Source of the DNA: Shewanella sp. OMA3-2
GTDB taxonomy: Bacteria; Pseudomonadota; Gammaproteobacteria; Enterobacterales; Shewanellaceae
Length of the DNA: 64,000 bases
Direction: 5' to 3'
NCBI RefSeq assembly: GCF_021513195.1
Contig: NZ_CP090974.1
Span: 2,554,001 to 2,618,000, forward strand
Of this stretch, positions 1 to 11,081 are shown piece by piece; positions within the stretch are counted from its first letter, which is position 1, and each line of letters begins with the position of its first letter. A program made the translations under genes and the position numbers. The notes under the pieces were generated by a model, which did no database searches, was not told the origin of the DNA, and was given only the letters and a program-made list of their open reading frames with translations.

Positions 1-29
1 CGATGCCTTCTTCGTTAAACAACGTTAGG

Positions 30-1469
30 CTATTGGCTATTTGGTAAAGATAACGTGGTTAATCCAAGCATCTTTTGCATTACACCAACAACCTGGCAGC
101 TATATCCGAACTCATTGTCATACCAAACGTATAAAATGGCGCGTTTACCTTCTGCAATGGTTGCTTGAGAATCAATAACACCAGCATAACGTGAACCGAC
201 TAAATCACTTGAGACAATTTCTGTTGATTCTGTAAAATCAATTTGATTCTGCAACTCAGACAATAAAGCCATATCTTTTAAGTATTCATTTAGCTCATCA
301 CGATTGGTTTCAGCATTTAAATTAACACTGATGATCGCCATAGACACGTTAGGTGTCGGTACACGAATCGCATTACCTGTTAATTTACCTTCTAAGACTG
401 GCAATGCCTTAGCCACTGCTTTGGCTGCACCCGTTTCGGTGATAACCATGTTAAGTGGTGCGCTACGGCCACGACGATCTGCGCTGTGATAGTTATCAAT
501 CAGATTTTGATCGTTAGTATAAGAATGAATGGTCTCTACATGACCATTTTCAATACCATATTTGTCGTTTAACGCCTTAAGCACTGGCGTAATAGCATTA
601 GTAGTACAACTTGCGGCTGAAACAATGGTATCTTCAGGCAAAATATCGTTGTCATTAACACCATGAACGATGTTCTTAATCGCGCCACTTGCCGGTGCCG
701 TTAATAACACTTTCGCCGCACCAGGGCTTTTAAGGTGTAACCCAAGGCCCGCTTCATCTTTCCAAATACCTGTATTATCAACAATTAATGCATTCTGGAT
801 GCCATATTGTGTGTAATCAACTTGATCTGGTGAATTGGCATAAATTATTTGTATATAAGTACCATTGGCAATAATGGCATTATTTTCTTCATCTACTTCA
901 ACAGAACCATTAAAGGGACCATGTACTGAGTCACGACGTAATAAACTTGCACGCTTCTCTAAATCGCCCTTTTTGCCACCACGTAATACAATCGCGCGCA
1001 AACATAATTTATTGCTCTTACCTGTGCGTTCAATCAATAAACGCGCTAATAAGCGGCCAATACGGCCAAAGCCATATAGGACAACATCACGCGCAGGTGT
1101 GTCATCACCGTAATTAATCCCAGCAGATAACTCGGTAGCCATATAAGCTTCTATTTGGCTAGCATCACTGTGATCTCGCCAATAATTAACCGCTAACTTA
1201 CCGATATCCACTTTACACTGCTTGACAGCAAGCTTGCTAAGAGCTTGAATAAATGGGAAGCTTTCACGTAGTCGTAATTTATCACCTACATGACGACGAA
1301 CCAAACGGTGCGACTTAATGATTTCAATGGTTGATGCGTTTAATAATGGCTTACCATAGACCACAACTTCGACACCTTGGTTACGATATAACTTACCAAG
1401 TAAAGGTTGCATGGCCTCAGCCATTTCAAAACGTTCTTGCCAACTTTGTAGATGTTTATCTGCGCTCAT
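30..1469 (-). CDS. Glyceraldehyde-3-phosphate dehydrogenase with long N-terminal extension
   Basis: The protein has 479 residues, whereas classical GAPDH has about 335. The NAD-binding Rossmann motif GFGRIGRL begins near residue 133 and the catalytic cysteine lies in SAASCTTN near residue 288. HSYTNDQ and the C-terminal WYDNEFGYS signature are both present, so the catalytic core is complete. Residues 1-125 form an extra helical, charged region with no motif I recognise. It should oxidise glyceraldehyde 3-phosphate with NAD(P)+ in the cytosol; whether it works in the glycolytic or gluconeogenic direction cannot be read from sequence. It is transcribed away from the lipoprotein gene at 1673. 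A second, ordinary GAPDH lies 1.2 kb away. Extended paralogues of this kind are known in Shewanella and Vibrio, from memory of the family. Confidence 0.93.
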   Translation of the reverse strand: MSADKHLQSWQERFEMAEAMQPLLGKLYRNQGVEVVVYGKPLLNASTIEIIKSHRLVRRHVGDKLRLRESFPFIQALSKLAVKQCKVDIGKLAVNYWRDHSDASQIEAYMATELSAGINYGDDTPARDVVLYGFGRIGRLLARLLIERTGKSNKLCLRAIVLRGGKKGDLEKRASLLRRDSVHGPFNGSVEVDEENNAIIANGTYIQIIYANSPDQVDYTQYGIQNALIVDNTGIWKDEAGLGLHLKSPGAAKVLLTAPASGAIKNIVHGVNDNDILPEDTIVSAASCTTNAITPVLKALNDKYGIENGHVETIHSYTNDQNLIDNYHSADRRGRSAPLNMVITETGAAKAVAKALPVLEGKLTGNAIRVPTPNVSMAIISVNLNAETNRDELNEYLKDMALLSELQNQIDFTESTEIVSSDLVGSRYAGVIDSQATIAEGKRAILYVWYDNEFGYSCQVVGVMQKMLGLTTLSLPNSQ

Positions 1470-1672
1470 GTAGGGTTCCTTTATCTCACTTTTCTTTAAA
1501 TATTTTTAGAAAGGTTTGAGTAACAAAAAGAAAAGACCAATAATTAGTTCATTGATGGGGGAGTATCCCCGCTAGGTCGGCGTCATTGTAATGAAATCAG
1601 CAACATTTCGCCAGTAACTAATTTTCGCTAAACCTGTAATTTTATTAGACAATTACTCGCCAGGAGCCTCTT

Positions 1673-2509
1673 TTGAAGCAAAATCTAGTAATAATTACAT
1701 CATTTAGTATTTTTATGGGATTTTTAGGCCTTTTAGGCTGTGAAAATGACCGAAATAGTGACGTAATTTGTAAAAATAATTCTGAAATTTGTGCTGATCT
1801 ACACCAAGATAGTTGGTGTCGGTTTGAAAAAACCAATCTAATCCGCCACAGGCTACAATTAAAGCAAACCGAAACCCCAAGTGGTCAACAACTTTACCAA
1901 CAACTCTTACATCTGGAAAACTACAGTAACTGTGTCGAATTAGCCGCTGGGGTTCAGCACATATTAAATCCGCAGCGCACCCAAGACCGTGTAAGAGCCT
2001 ATGCTGTCAGTACCCAAACTTTGAGTGAATTACGTGATTACACTAATGACAACCCTGATATTTACTTGGCTTATTACCGCTGGATACGTTTCAACGATAA
2101 ACCTTCCCAAGATATTGTTATCAAACACTATCAAGATGGCACTATTGACGATCCAGAAATACTGAGTCAATTAGCTGCCTATTATGTTCGGGTATCTCCG
2201 CCCGATGCCAAACGTATATACCGTTATTTATTTACATCCGTTAATGCAGAGCAATTTAATCCTGACTGGTTGTTAGGTTTGGCCAGTATTTTTCAGCAAC
2301 AACAAAATTTTGAATACGTATATCTGTTTACCAAGGCCAATTCGCTAATGACAGATAATCAAGTTGATCAAAAGCAACTCAACGGATTAATCAATAGTAA
2401 TACTGAATTAGCGACAGTTTTAGATACACAAGCGCAAGTCTTAATCAGCGACATACAAAGCCCAAATTTTGCCAATTCAATCAGTGCTCAGTTATTAGAA
2501 GACAAATAA
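1673..2509 (+). CDS. Predicted lipoprotein, DUF2989-like
   Basis: The 278-residue protein starts with a hydrophobic signal segment followed by a lipobox-like LLGC at residues 20-23, so it is probably a lipidated envelope protein. The start is TTG, supported by AGGAG at 1662-1666 six bases upstream; no ATG nearby has a comparable site. The rest is rich in Q, N and Y and looks helical, with no catalytic motif visible. It resembles the uncharacterised DUF2989 lipoproteins of Shewanella and Vibrio, which is family recall and not a search result. It lies between two GAPDH genes, divergent from the first and upstream of the second on the same strand, with 192 bp to the latter. Function unknown. Confidence 0.8.
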   Translation: MKQNLVIITSFSIFMGFLGLLGCENDRNSDVICKNNSEICADLHQDSWCRFEKTNLIRHRLQLKQTETPSGQQLYQQLLHLENYSNCVELAAGVQHILNPQRTQDRVRAYAVSTQTLSELRDYTNDNPDIYLAYYRWIRFNDKPSQDIVIKHYQDGTIDDPEILSQLAAYYVRVSPPDAKRIYRYLFTSVNAEQFNPDWLLGLASIFQQQQNFEYVYLFTKANSLMTDNQVDQKQLNGLINSNTELATVLDTQAQVLISDIQSPNFANSISAQLLEDK

Positions 2510-2701
2510 GTAATCCATAGGTACTTTCAAATTTTCGTTTAAAAATGACACCAAATACGCAAACTGGATATAAATTACGACATTTTTAGGCCTAATAACG
2601 CATTTCAAACCGATTTAACTTGACGAAAGCCGTCAATTTGGTAATTTTACAACCAGGCGATTTACCTGCCATCAAATTTATTTTCAATTGAGGGATATGC
2701 T

Positions 2702-3712
2702 ATGACTATCCGTGTTGCAATTAACGGTTACGGCCGTATCGGTAGAAATGTTTTACGTGCACTTTATGAAAGCGAAAAAGACTACCCAATCGAAATCGTT
2801 GCGTTAAACGATTTAGGTGATGCGTCAATTAATGCCCACTTAACTAAGTACGATACTGTACACGGTCGTTTCAACGCTAAAGTTGATCATGACGATGAAG
2901 CTATCTACGTTAATGGCGATAAAATATTAACTTTCCAGGAACGTGACCCATCAAAGTTACCTTGGGCTGAGTTGAAAATTGATGTTGTGTTTGAATGTAC
3001 CGGCATTTTCACATCTAAAGAATCAGTACAATCACACCTAAATGCAGGTGCTAAAAAGGTCCTTATTTCTGCACCAGGTAAAAATGTTGATGCAACTGTT
3101 GTTTACGGCGTAAACAATGAAGTGATAACCGCGGACATGACAGTGGTTTCAAACGCATCTTGTACGACTAACTGTTTAGCGCCAATTGCTAAGCCGTTAA
3201 ATGATGAGTTGGGTATTGAGTCAGGTTTAATGACCACAATCCATTCATACACTAACGATCAACGTTTATCTGATGTATATCACACAGATTTGCGTCGTGC
3301 CCGTGCCGCTGCTATGTCAATGATCCCAACTCAAACCGGTGCTGCTGCTGCTGTGGGTTTAGTGGTTCCAGAGCTTCAAGGTAAATTTGACGGTTTAGCA
3401 GTACGTGTACCGACCATTAACGTATCTTTAGTTGATTTAACATTCTTAGCATCTCGTGAAACCACGGTAGAAGAAGTTAATGCTATCATCACACGCGCTT
3501 CACTAAAGGCACCAATGTCTGAAGTGCTAGCCATAAATGAAGAGCCATTAGTGTCTATCGACTTTAACCATAACCCTTTCTCTTCTAATTTCGACGCAAC
3601 ACAAACACGTGTTAACGGCCGGTTAGTGAAAGTGATGTCTTGGTATGATAACGAATGGGGTTTCAGTAATCGCATGTTAGATAATGCAGTCGCATTAATG
3701 AACGCTAAGTAA
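2702..3712 (+). CDS. gap: Glyceraldehyde-3-phosphate dehydrogenase, type I
   Basis: This 336-residue protein has the normal GAPDH length. The NAD-binding motif [10 protein letters not shown] opens the protein, and the catalytic cysteine is in [12 protein letters not shown] at about residue 154. HSYTNDQ, the [12 protein letters not shown] strand and the C-terminal [11 protein letters not shown] signature are all present. It catalyses the NAD-dependent phosphorylating oxidation of glyceraldehyde 3-phosphate in glycolysis or the reverse reaction in gluconeogenesis. GAGGG precedes the ATG. The gene is followed by a strong hairpin terminator. An Epd-type erythrose-4-phosphate dehydrogenase was considered, but the HSYTNDQ and [10 protein letters not shown] stretches fit true GAPDH better. 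Confidence 0.95.
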   Translation: MTIRVAINGYGRIGRNVLRALYESEKDYPIEIVALNDLGDASINAHLTKYDTVHGRFNAKVDHDDEAIYVNGDKILTFQERDPSKLPWAELKIDVVFECTGIFTSKESVQSHLNAGAKKVLISAPGKNVDATVVYGVNNEVITADMTVVSNASCTTNCLAPIAKPLNDELGIESGLMTTIHSYTNDQRLSDVYHTDLRRARAAAMSMIPTQTGAAAAVGLVVPELQGKFDGLAVRVPTINVSLVDLTFLASRETTVEEVNAIITRASLKAPMSEVLAINEEPLVSIDFNHNPFSSNFDATQTRVNGRLVKVMSWYDNEWGFSNRMLDNAVALMNAK

Positions 3713-3832
3713 TCTATCTTTAGATTAGGGCCTGTTAGTCTTTCAAAGTTGTTTTTGTAGCGAAAACGTTTTACTCGAACATCATTCAACCAGCAAAGAT
3801 CAATAGCCCCTACTATGCTAGATTTAATTTAG

Positions 3833-3860
3833 AAGCCTCACATATGTGAGGCTTTTTTGT
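3833..3860 (+). terminator. Rho-independent terminator after gap
   Basis: An 8-bp stem (AAGCCTCA paired with TGAGGCTT) around CATATG is followed by a T-run. It sits about 120 bp after the gap stop codon. Confidence 0.85.
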
Positions 3861-3949
3861 AATTTATTAAAAAATGGATCTTGTTAAAATCACTGCTTGT
3901 ATCGATAACGCATCAAGCATCACTCATATCTCAATCCAATTGGTCATCT

Positions 3950-5671
3950 TTATTTAACCACGTCATTTAGCGCATCGACTAAAGTTGAGTAAATAACACA
4001 CTGAACACCATCAGGTTTGAAACCCGCTTTAGCTAAAGTTTTAAGTGGTTGAAATTGAAAATCAGCTAGTAATACTCGAGTATTGTTTTGCTTACATTGA
4101 GCAATAAATTTATACAGCGCAGCCACACCACCAGAATCCAGAATAGACACACCGTCAAAATACAGCACCACCCCCTCTTGCTCGACACTTAAATGGGTTA
4201 GTTCAGCAAACACACTGTCAGCAGCGGCAAAAAATAGTGGCCCATTAATTTTAAACACTTTCCAGCGCGATGGTAACTCAACATGAACATGCTTGTGTTG
4301 CTTGCTAATATCTTGCACCTTGGTCATGTCGGCGACTTGTTTCATGAACAGTAAAGATGCCAAAATAATCCCAGCACTAATAGCAATCACCATATCGAAA
4401 AAGATAGTCAATAATAAGCACACCAATAAAACTAATACTTCGCTGGTTGAAGCTTGTTTGACTAAATGTATTATCTTAGGCGCTTCGCTCATATTCCATG
4501 CCACCATGATAAGCAAAGCCGACATACCTGCCATTGGGATGTACGCCAGAATAGTACTGAGTGATAATAAAGACACTAATACCACCAACGCATGGATTAT
4601 TGCTGCAATAGGGCTTACCGCCCCCGCTTTATAATTAGCGGCAGAGCGAGCAATTGCAGCCGTTGCGGTAATTCCACCAAAAAATGGCGTGATAATATTG
4701 CCGATCCCCTGGCCGAGCAATTCACTATTAGCACTGTGTTTTTTACCTGACATACCGTCGAGCACCACAGCACACAATAATGATTCAATAGCACCTAACA
4801 TAGCAATCGCAAAAGCGGCAGACAGTAAGTCGCTAACCAATTGCCAAGTGAGTATTAATGGCGTTTCACCCAATTGATTACGTAGCCAAGGCCATTGAAA
4901 GTCAGGCAGCATGGATGGAATCCCCATACCAATTGAGCCATCCGCTAAGGTGAAGCTAAACGTAGAGTCTATAGTCGCGACATGAAAACCGAATTGATTT
5001 AATACTAGCGCGACAATACTGGCGATAATCACAGCGGGAAGATGGGCTGGCACTGGTAGTTTAAGTTTAGGCCATAGAATAAACACCACTAAAGTGCTTA
5101 ATCCTACCAGTAAGGTTGGCAATGAAAATGTGGGTAACACTTGAGTTAATACAAGCACTTTACCGACAAAATTTTCAGGCATTTCAGTAATACTTAAACC
5201 CAAAAAATCTTTAACTTGCAGCACCACAATCACCACCGCAATGCCGCCTGTAAAACCTAAAGTAACAGACTCAGGAATATATTGAATAAAACGCCCTAGC
5301 CTAAGTAAGGCCATAGCGATGAGGATCACCCCAGACAAAATACTGGCCAGCAATAAGCCTGACAAACCATATTGCTGCACAATGGGATACAAGATCACCA
5401 CAAACGCTGCGGTAGGACCTGACACGCTGTAACGTGAGCCACCGGTAAGCGGGATAATAAATCCGCCAATAATAGCGGTATATAATCCGTATTGCGGTGC
5501 AACACCGATAGCAATAGCAAGTGCCATTGCTAGTGGTATGGCAATAATGCCAACGGTTAAACCGGCTAGTAAATCTTTATAAAATACATTGGCTTTATAG
5601 GGAGCCTCTTTTAGGGACTCTCGAAGTGCATGACCAATACGAAGTGAGAATAAATGTGTGCGGTATTTCAT
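3950..5671 (-). CDS. SulP-family anion transporter with STAS domain
   Basis: The 573-residue membrane protein has the SulP arrangement: a short cytoplasmic N-terminus, the family motif ISGPTAAF-like (here VSGPTAAF) near residue 85, and about 12 hydrophobic segments to about residue 430. A C-terminal STAS domain follows at about 450-560, with the typical ILDSGGVAALY stretch. SulP proteins move sulfate, bicarbonate or dicarboxylates across the inner membrane; the substrate cannot be assigned here. It is a single gene between terminators, with no carbonic anhydrase or sulfate-assimilation gene next to it. The ATG start at 5671 has only a weak GGGA-type site upstream. Confidence 0.93.
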   Translation of the reverse strand: MKYRTHLFSLRIGHALRESLKEAPYKANVFYKDLLAGLTVGIIAIPLAMALAIAIGVAPQYGLYTAIIGGFIIPLTGGSRYSVSGPTAAFVVILYPIVQQYGLSGLLLASILSGVILIAMALLRLGRFIQYIPESVTLGFTGGIAVVIVVLQVKDFLGLSITEMPENFVGKVLVLTQVLPTFSLPTLLVGLSTLVVFILWPKLKLPVPAHLPAVIIASIVALVLNQFGFHVATIDSTFSFTLADGSIGMGIPSMLPDFQWPWLRNQLGETPLILTWQLVSDLLSAAFAIAMLGAIESLLCAVVLDGMSGKKHSANSELLGQGIGNIITPFFGGITATAAIARSAANYKAGAVSPIAAIIHALVVLVSLLSLSTILAYIPMAGMSALLIMVAWNMSEAPKIIHLVKQASTSEVLVLLVCLLLTIFFDMVIAISAGIILASLLFMKQVADMTKVQDISKQHKHVHVELPSRWKVFKINGPLFFAAADSVFAELTHLSVEQEGVVLYFDGVSILDSGGVAALYKFIAQCKQNNTRVLLADFQFQPLKTLAKAGFKPDGVQCVIYSTLVDALNDVVK

Positions 5672-5918
5672 TGCGGCGATCCCATAACCTAGTACGGCGT
5701 CAAGATACCCCTCATTATAGGCTGATTACCTTATAGTACAATCAAATTGTATTAACATCTGATGATAATACAATTACCATGATGAGATAATAAAAAGCTT
5801 AACCTAAAGTGATAGGTCATGCTAAGTTCTATTGCAGTTTTTCTCTTTGCCAAAGCAAACTTATCTTTAAAATAACTTCATTATTAAAGTAACCTCGTTA
5901 CTAACATAGCAACTACAA
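5672..5918. other. Intergenic region upstream of the SulP gene
   Basis: No open frame of note. It should hold the SulP promoter on the minus strand. The inverted sequence ACAAT-CAA-ATTGT near 5740-5755 is the only small dyad I see. Confidence 0.4.
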
Positions 5919-5950
5919 TAAAAAAGCCGACATGATGTCGGCTGTTTTTT
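5919..5950 (-). terminator. Bidirectional hairpin terminator downstream of nadA
   Basis: The stem AGCCGACAT / ATGTCGGCT is flanked by an A-run on the left and a T-run on the right, so it can terminate in either direction. It lies about 25 bp beyond the nadA stop codon. Confidence 0.85.
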
Positions 5951-5972
5951 CTAACAAACTTTAACGAAACGT

Positions 5973-7040
5973 CTAGGCGTTGCCCTTCACTTTCATGTTT
6001 AATTCTTTAGCAAAATCTAACATTCGGGTGAGCGGAATGAGCGCTTTAATACGTAACGCTTCATCTACAAATATCTCATGGTTTGTTTTATCCATGTCAG
6101 ATAACGAGGCTTCAATCGCTTGTAGACCATTCATCGCCATCCAGGGACAATGGGCGCAGCTTTTACAGGTCGCACCGTTGCCGCCGGTTGGGGCTTCAAG
6201 TAGTGTTTTACCTGGGGCTGCTTGTTGCATTTTATAAAAAATACCGCGATCGGTCGCCACTATAAACTTATCGTTTGGCATTGTTTGCGCAGCTTTAATT
6301 AACTGACTGGTAGAACCAACCGCATCTGCGAGTTCAACGACACTCGCTGGTGATTCTGGATGAACCAGAATTGCAGCGCTTGGATGCTGCTTTTTAAGCT
6401 CACGCAATGCTTTGGCTTGAAACTCATCATGAACAATACAATCGCCCTGCCATAACAACATATCAGCGCCGGTTTGCTTGTTAATATAAGCACCTAAGTG
6501 ACGGTCAGGTGCCCAGATTATTTTCTTATCTTGGCTGTCTAAATGTTCAACGATTTCTAATGCAATACTTGACGTCACGACCCAATCTGCACGAGCTTTC
6601 ACTGCTGCTGAGGTATTAGCGTAAACCACTACTGTATGATCAGGGTGCGCATCGCAAAAAGTATTGAACTGCTCAATAGGGCAACCTAAATCTAATGAAC
6701 AGGTTGCCTCTAACGTTGGCATTAAAATGGTTTTTTCTGGGCTTAAAATTTTAGCCGTTTCGCCCATAAATTTAACACCAGCAACAATTAATGTTTTCGC
6801 TGGATGATCACGACCAAAACGTGCCATTTCTAATGAGTCAGATACACAACCACCGGTCTCTTCAGCTAAAGCTTGAATTTCAGGGTCGGTATAATAATGG
6901 GCAACTAATACCGCATTATGATCGATCAGTAATTGCTTAATGCGTGCTTTATAGGCCTGCTTGTCTGATGATGACAAAACTGCAGGTTTAGGCGGAAATG
7001 GATAATTAATCGTTTCAATTTGGGGGGCCGACAAGCTCAT
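5973..7040 (-). CDS. nadA: Quinolinate synthase A
   Basis: The 355-residue protein carries the NadA signatures: [13 protein letters not shown] near residue 45, [14 protein letters not shown] near 63, [15 protein letters not shown] near 111, and the C-terminal [13 protein letters not shown]. The last two contain cysteines of the family's [4Fe-4S] cluster. It condenses iminoaspartate with dihydroxyacetone phosphate to quinolinate in NAD synthesis, in the cytosol. It is a single gene with its own terminator, just downstream of the bkd operon, which ends in a separate hairpin. nadB is not in the window. Confidence 0.97.
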   Translation of the reverse strand: MSLSAPQIETINYPFPPKPAVLSSSDKQAYKARIKQLLIDHNAVLVAHYYTDPEIQALAEETGGCVSDSLEMARFGRDHPAKTLIVAGVKFMGETAKILSPEKTILMPTLEATCSLDLGCPIEQFNTFCDAHPDHTVVVYANTSAAVKARADWVVTSSIALEIVEHLDSQDKKIIWAPDRHLGAYINKQTGADMLLWQGDCIVHDEFQAKALRELKKQHPSAAILVHPESPASVVELADAVGSTSQLIKAAQTMPNDKFIVATDRGIFYKMQQAAPGKTLLEAPTGGNGATCKSCAHCPWMAMNGLQAIEASLSDMDKTNHEIFVDEALRIKALIPLTRMLDFAKELNMKVKGNA

Positions 7041-7093
7041 AACGGTTCCAATAGTAATGTGACTCTTGGGCGGATTATACGAAAACTAACCCT

Positions 7094-7121
7094 AAAACAA
7101 AAGGACGCATTACGCGTCCTT
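7094..7121 (-). terminator. Terminator of the bkd operon
   Basis: The stem AAGGACGC / GCGTCCTT with a 5-nt loop at 7101-7121 is followed on the minus strand by a T-rich tract. It lies 33 bp past the stop codon of the E2 gene. Confidence 0.8.
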
Positions 7122-7153
7122 GGTTAATTAAATAGCTAATCTGTATTAATTGA

Positions 7154-8754
7154 TTAGCGCATTGCCATTATCATCTCTTGTGGTTGCTCTAAATAATGCT
7201 TCCACAGGTTACAGAATCTCGCAATAGTGCCGCCGTCAATAACACGGTGATCGCCAGACCAGCTTACTTGCATGATCTTACGCGCTTCAACTTCGCCTTT
7301 AGCATTAAAACGTGGCAACACTTGTAACTTACCTAATGCGACAATCGCCACTTCAGGTTTGTTAATAATTGGCGTGGCTACTGTGCCACCTAATGCGCCG
7401 ATATTCGAAATAGAAATAGTGCCTTCTTTCAAATCCGCAGGTGACACTCGGCCACTTCTTGCATCTGTGGTTAAGCGGGTAATTTCAGCAGCAATATCTA
7501 AAATAGACTTTAACTGTACGTCCTTGACGTTTGGCACCAATAAACCCACTTTTGAATCAACAGCCATACCAATGTTATGACGAGACTTGTAAGTCAACTC
7601 TGTGCAATCTGCATTGACTTGGCTATTCAAAATAGGGAATTGGGTTAATGCTAATGACATTGCTTTCATAAAGAAAGGCATCATGGTTAGCTTAACTTCA
7701 TCGGTAGAATAACGCTGTTTCATCGTTTCACGTAATGCAACCAGTTCGGTTAAATCAAACTCTTCACAATAGGTAAAATGAGGGATAGTCGATACTGATT
7801 CAACCATCATCCGTGCCATAACGGCTTTAACACCTTTAATTGGCTCAACACGATCTGCTGCACTCGTATTCGCTGCAGTTACAGGGCATGAAGCTGTCTT
7901 AGAAGGCGTCGATGTTAAAGAGTTAGTCGTAGACACTGGCGTTGACTGAGCCGCGCCACCTTGCTGATGACGCTCTACATCTTCTTTGTATACCGGCCAT
8001 GTTTACCAGAACCTTGTACTTGGGCAATATTAATGTCTAAACTGCGCGCTAGACGGCGAACTGCTGGACTCGCTAACGCTTTACCTTGAGTAACAGGTTC
8101 AACTGGTGCACTTTGATTTGAACTTGCCGTTTGATGAGTATCTTGTTGTCCCGTTTCAGCCGCACTTGTATTAACAAATTCACTGTCAACTTCAATGGCA
8201 AACAAAGGCGAATGCACTTTAGCTAACTGACCTTTACGATAATAGTGTTTAACAATTTTACCGGCTTTCATTGCCGGTATTTGCACTAACGCTTTATCTG
8301 TCATCACATCAGCAATCGGTTGATCTTCGACAACCATTTCACCTTCCGCGACTAACCAATCGACTAACTCACACTCAACAATCCCTTCACCAATATCAGG
8401 TAATAGGAAATCTTCAATTGTTTTGCCTGATGCGCTGACAACAGCAACATTGCTGGCAGATGCATCCTGATGCTCAGGAATAATATCAGCAGAGTCAACA
8501 TTTGAATCATCGGCTATTCTGACTGAATATAAAGGCGCATGCACTATGGCGATGTCGCCTTTAGCATAATAAAGCTTAGTAATAACGCCAGCGTTAGGTG
8601 CTGGTATTTGTACTAACGCTTTGTCTGTCATCACGTCTGCAATTGGTTGGTCTTCTACCACAGTGTCACCTTCGGCCACTAACCAATCCACCAATTCGCA
8701 TTCAACAACGCCTTCACCAATATCGGGTAAAATAAAATCTTTAATCATGACCAC
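7154..8754 (-). pseudogene. bkdB: Branched-chain 2-oxoacid dehydrogenase E2 (dihydrolipoyl acyltransferase), frameshifted
   Basis: Two open frames encode one E2 protein of about 534 residues. The N-terminal part (8754 to 7975) has two lipoyl domains, each with the lipoyl-lysine motif MTDKALVQI, then a peripheral-subunit-binding domain (ASPAVRRLARSL). The C-terminal part (7936 to 7154, open further upstream in the same frame) is the acyltransferase domain with the active-site SWSGDHRVIDGG motif. The first frame stops within the binding domain. Adding one C on the plus strand at 7993-7994 (GG to GGG in the coding strand) restores GRVYKEDVERH and fuses the frames. The protein forms the core of the complex that degrades valine, leucine and isoleucine oxoacids. 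Either a real -1 mutation or a read error; the intact domains favour error. Confidence 0.88.
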
Positions 8755-8756
8755 TC

Positions 8757-9734
8757 CTAAAATGCCATTGTGGCTTTGATGGCTTCAAATGTTTTCAGCT
8801 CATCTGGCATATATTCTTTTTCATGAATGAGTGGATAAGGTGTATCTAAACCACAGACTCGATTAATGGGTGACTCTAAATGTAAAAAGCATTCTTGTTG
8901 AATAGTCGCGGCAATTTCTCCAGCAAAACCACCCGTTAACGGCGCTTCGTGGTTTATGACTAAACGGCCTGTTTTCTTAACAGACTTAGCAACAGTGTCG
9001 ATATCCCAAGGCGCTAAGGTGCGTAAATCGATAATTTCGCATGAAATACCTTCTTTAGCTGCCATAGCGCAAGCTTTCTCAACGATTTCAACCTGAGCAC
9101 CCCATGCTAAAACAGTCACATCTGTACCCTGCTTAACGATGTCAGCTTTACCCAGTTCGATAATATAATCGCCTTCAGGTACTTCGCCGACCGATGCACG
9201 ATATAAACGCTTTGGTTCAAAGAAAATCACAGGGTTAGGGTCACGTATTGCCGCTAACAACAAGCCTTTTGCTTGCTCTGGATTACGCGGTATAACCACT
9301 TTTAACCCTGGTGTTTGAGTAAAGTAAGCTTCAGGAGATTGTGAGTGATAATGACCACCAGCAATACCGCCACCATAAGGAGTACGGAAGGTTAATCCAC
9401 CTACATTAAATTCGTTACCACTGCGGTAACGAAATTTTGCCGTTTCATTAACGATTTGATCGAATGCTGGAAAAATATAATCAGCAAACTGGATCTCAGC
9501 TACTGCGGTCATGCCGTGTGCCGCTAAACCATTGGCAAAACCAGCAATACCTTGCTCAGTTAATGGCGTATTGAAACAGCGGTCACGACCAAACTGCTCT
9601 TGTAATCCAGAAGTTGCTCTAAAAACACCACCAAAGTGGCCAACATCTTCCCCAAAAACTACCATGTGCTCATCGGCTTTCATGGCAATTGATAACGCCT
9701 CATTGATGGCGTGTAACATATTCATTTGAGCCAC
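8757..9734 (-). CDS. bkdA2: Branched-chain 2-oxoacid dehydrogenase E1 component, beta subunit
   Basis: The 325-residue protein is the usual length for an E1-beta subunit. It has the thiamine-diphosphate-dependent transketolase-like pyrimidine domain ([19 protein letters not shown] near residue 25, and [14 protein letters not shown] near 103). A C-terminal transketolase domain includes DLRTLAPWD. With E1-alpha it decarboxylates branched-chain 2-oxoacids and transfers the acyl group to lipoyl-E2. It sits between E1-alpha and E2, 3 bp upstream of the latter, so translation is probably coupled. It is the only undamaged gene of the three. Confidence 0.95.
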   Translation of the reverse strand: MAQMNMLHAINEALSIAMKADEHMVVFGEDVGHFGGVFRATSGLQEQFGRDRCFNTPLTEQGIAGFANGLAAHGMTAVAEIQFADYIFPAFDQIVNETAKFRYRSGNEFNVGGLTFRTPYGGGIAGGHYHSQSPEAYFTQTPGLKVVIPRNPEQAKGLLLAAIRDPNPVIFFEPKRLYRASVGEVPEGDYIIELGKADIVKQGTDVTVLAWGAQVEIVEKACAMAAKEGISCEIIDLRTLAPWDIDTVAKSVKKTGRLVINHEAPLTGGFAGEIAATIQQECFLHLESPINRVCGLDTPYPLIHEKEYMPDELKTFEAIKATMAF

Positions 9735-9737
9735 GGC

Positions 9738-10915
9738 TTATAATCTCCCTGCACTTTTTGGATAGGCTTTAGGATATTTATTGATGTGTTCCTTCAACTC
9801 TTTAAGCTGCTTTTTCAGCACTGCGGTTGGTTGATCTAGCACATCTTCAATAATTTCATCTAAACGAGGAACAGGTATCTTTTCAGCTACTTTGACCGCT
9901 GCAAGAACTTCTTCACGGTATTTTTCATGGGCTTTAGTGTCATCAGCTTCGCTTAACCAACCTTTATTGATTAGCCATAGCTTAAAACGTTTTACCGGAT
10001 CATGTTGTTGCCATTTCACTTCTTCATCTTTAGAGCGATAACCCGATGGATCATCTGATGATGAATGCGCACCAAGACGATATGTCATGGCTTCAATTAA
10101 CACTGGGGCATTGTGCTCTAATGCATAAGCACGCGCTTGTTGCGTTGCGGCAAGGACCGCCAACATATCGTTACCGTCAACTCGAATGGTGTGCATACCA
10201 TAACCCACACCGCGACTTGCAATACCGTTACCGGCAAACTGCTCTTCGGTCGGCGTTGAAATAGCATAACCATTATTACGGCAGAAAAAGATAACCGGGG
10301 CTTTTAACACTGCGGCCATATTTAAGCCTGCATGGAAGTCGCCTTCTGATGCAGCACCTTCGCCAAAATAACAAATAGTAACATTACGCTCACCTTTTAG
10401 CTTTTGCGCATAAGCAACACCGGTAGCTTGAGGTATTTGAGTGGCTAAAGGGGATGAAATAGTATGGTAATTAAGGGCTTTACTACCATAATGGATTGGC
10501 ATTTGACGGCCTTTACCCAAATCTTTTTCATTACTGAACATCTGATTCATAAATTGTTCAGTGGTAAAGCCACGATAACGCAGTGCAGCATGCTCACGGT
10601 ACTGAGCTAAAATAACATCACCTTGGTCTAACGCAGCAACACTACCAACAATGGCCGCCTCTTCCTGGTACAAGTCATATAAAAACTGATACGACCTTGG
10701 CGCTGTGCACCTAACATACGTTCATCTAAAACGCGGGTAAATATGCAGGTGTCATAAATTTTCGCCGCTAAATCTTGATCGATCACGGGTAACACTGCAT
10801 TTTCGTAAGTGGTGCCATCTGCCTGTAATACACGCAAAATGGGAATGTGCAATGACGCCTTGTCGAGAAAGCTGACACGATGCACTGTTTCGTTGCTCAG
10901 TGGTGCGTTGCTCAT
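9738..10915 (-). pseudogene. bkdA1: Branched-chain 2-oxoacid dehydrogenase E1 component, alpha subunit, frameshifted
   Basis: The N-terminal frame (10915 to 10628) covers about 84 matching residues up to GRISFYMTCT and then reads out of frame. The second frame (10673 to 9738) resumes with EEAAIVGSVAALDQGD and carries the thiamine-diphosphate motif GEGAASEGDFHAGLN ending in NNGYAIS. Joined, they give about 392 residues, the usual E1-alpha length. The break lies near plus-strand 10663-10667, where one extra base, for example in the GG run, would restore the frame. Its partners E1-beta and E2 follow within 3 bp of each other. No lipoamide dehydrogenase gene is nearby, so E3 would be shared. Either a real mutation or a sequencing indel. 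Confidence 0.88.
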
Positions 10916-11081
10916 AATGTGCTCTTGTTCTTGTGAGATGCTACCTCAAGAGTAGCAGTCTAATTATAATTTGCCGACAAACATTACGTTAACGTAAACT
11001 TCCATACAATAGTTTAGCTAGGCCATTAATGAATTCTTAGTCTACTAAATTGTATAATTTGCTTTACGCTAACTCAGTAGC

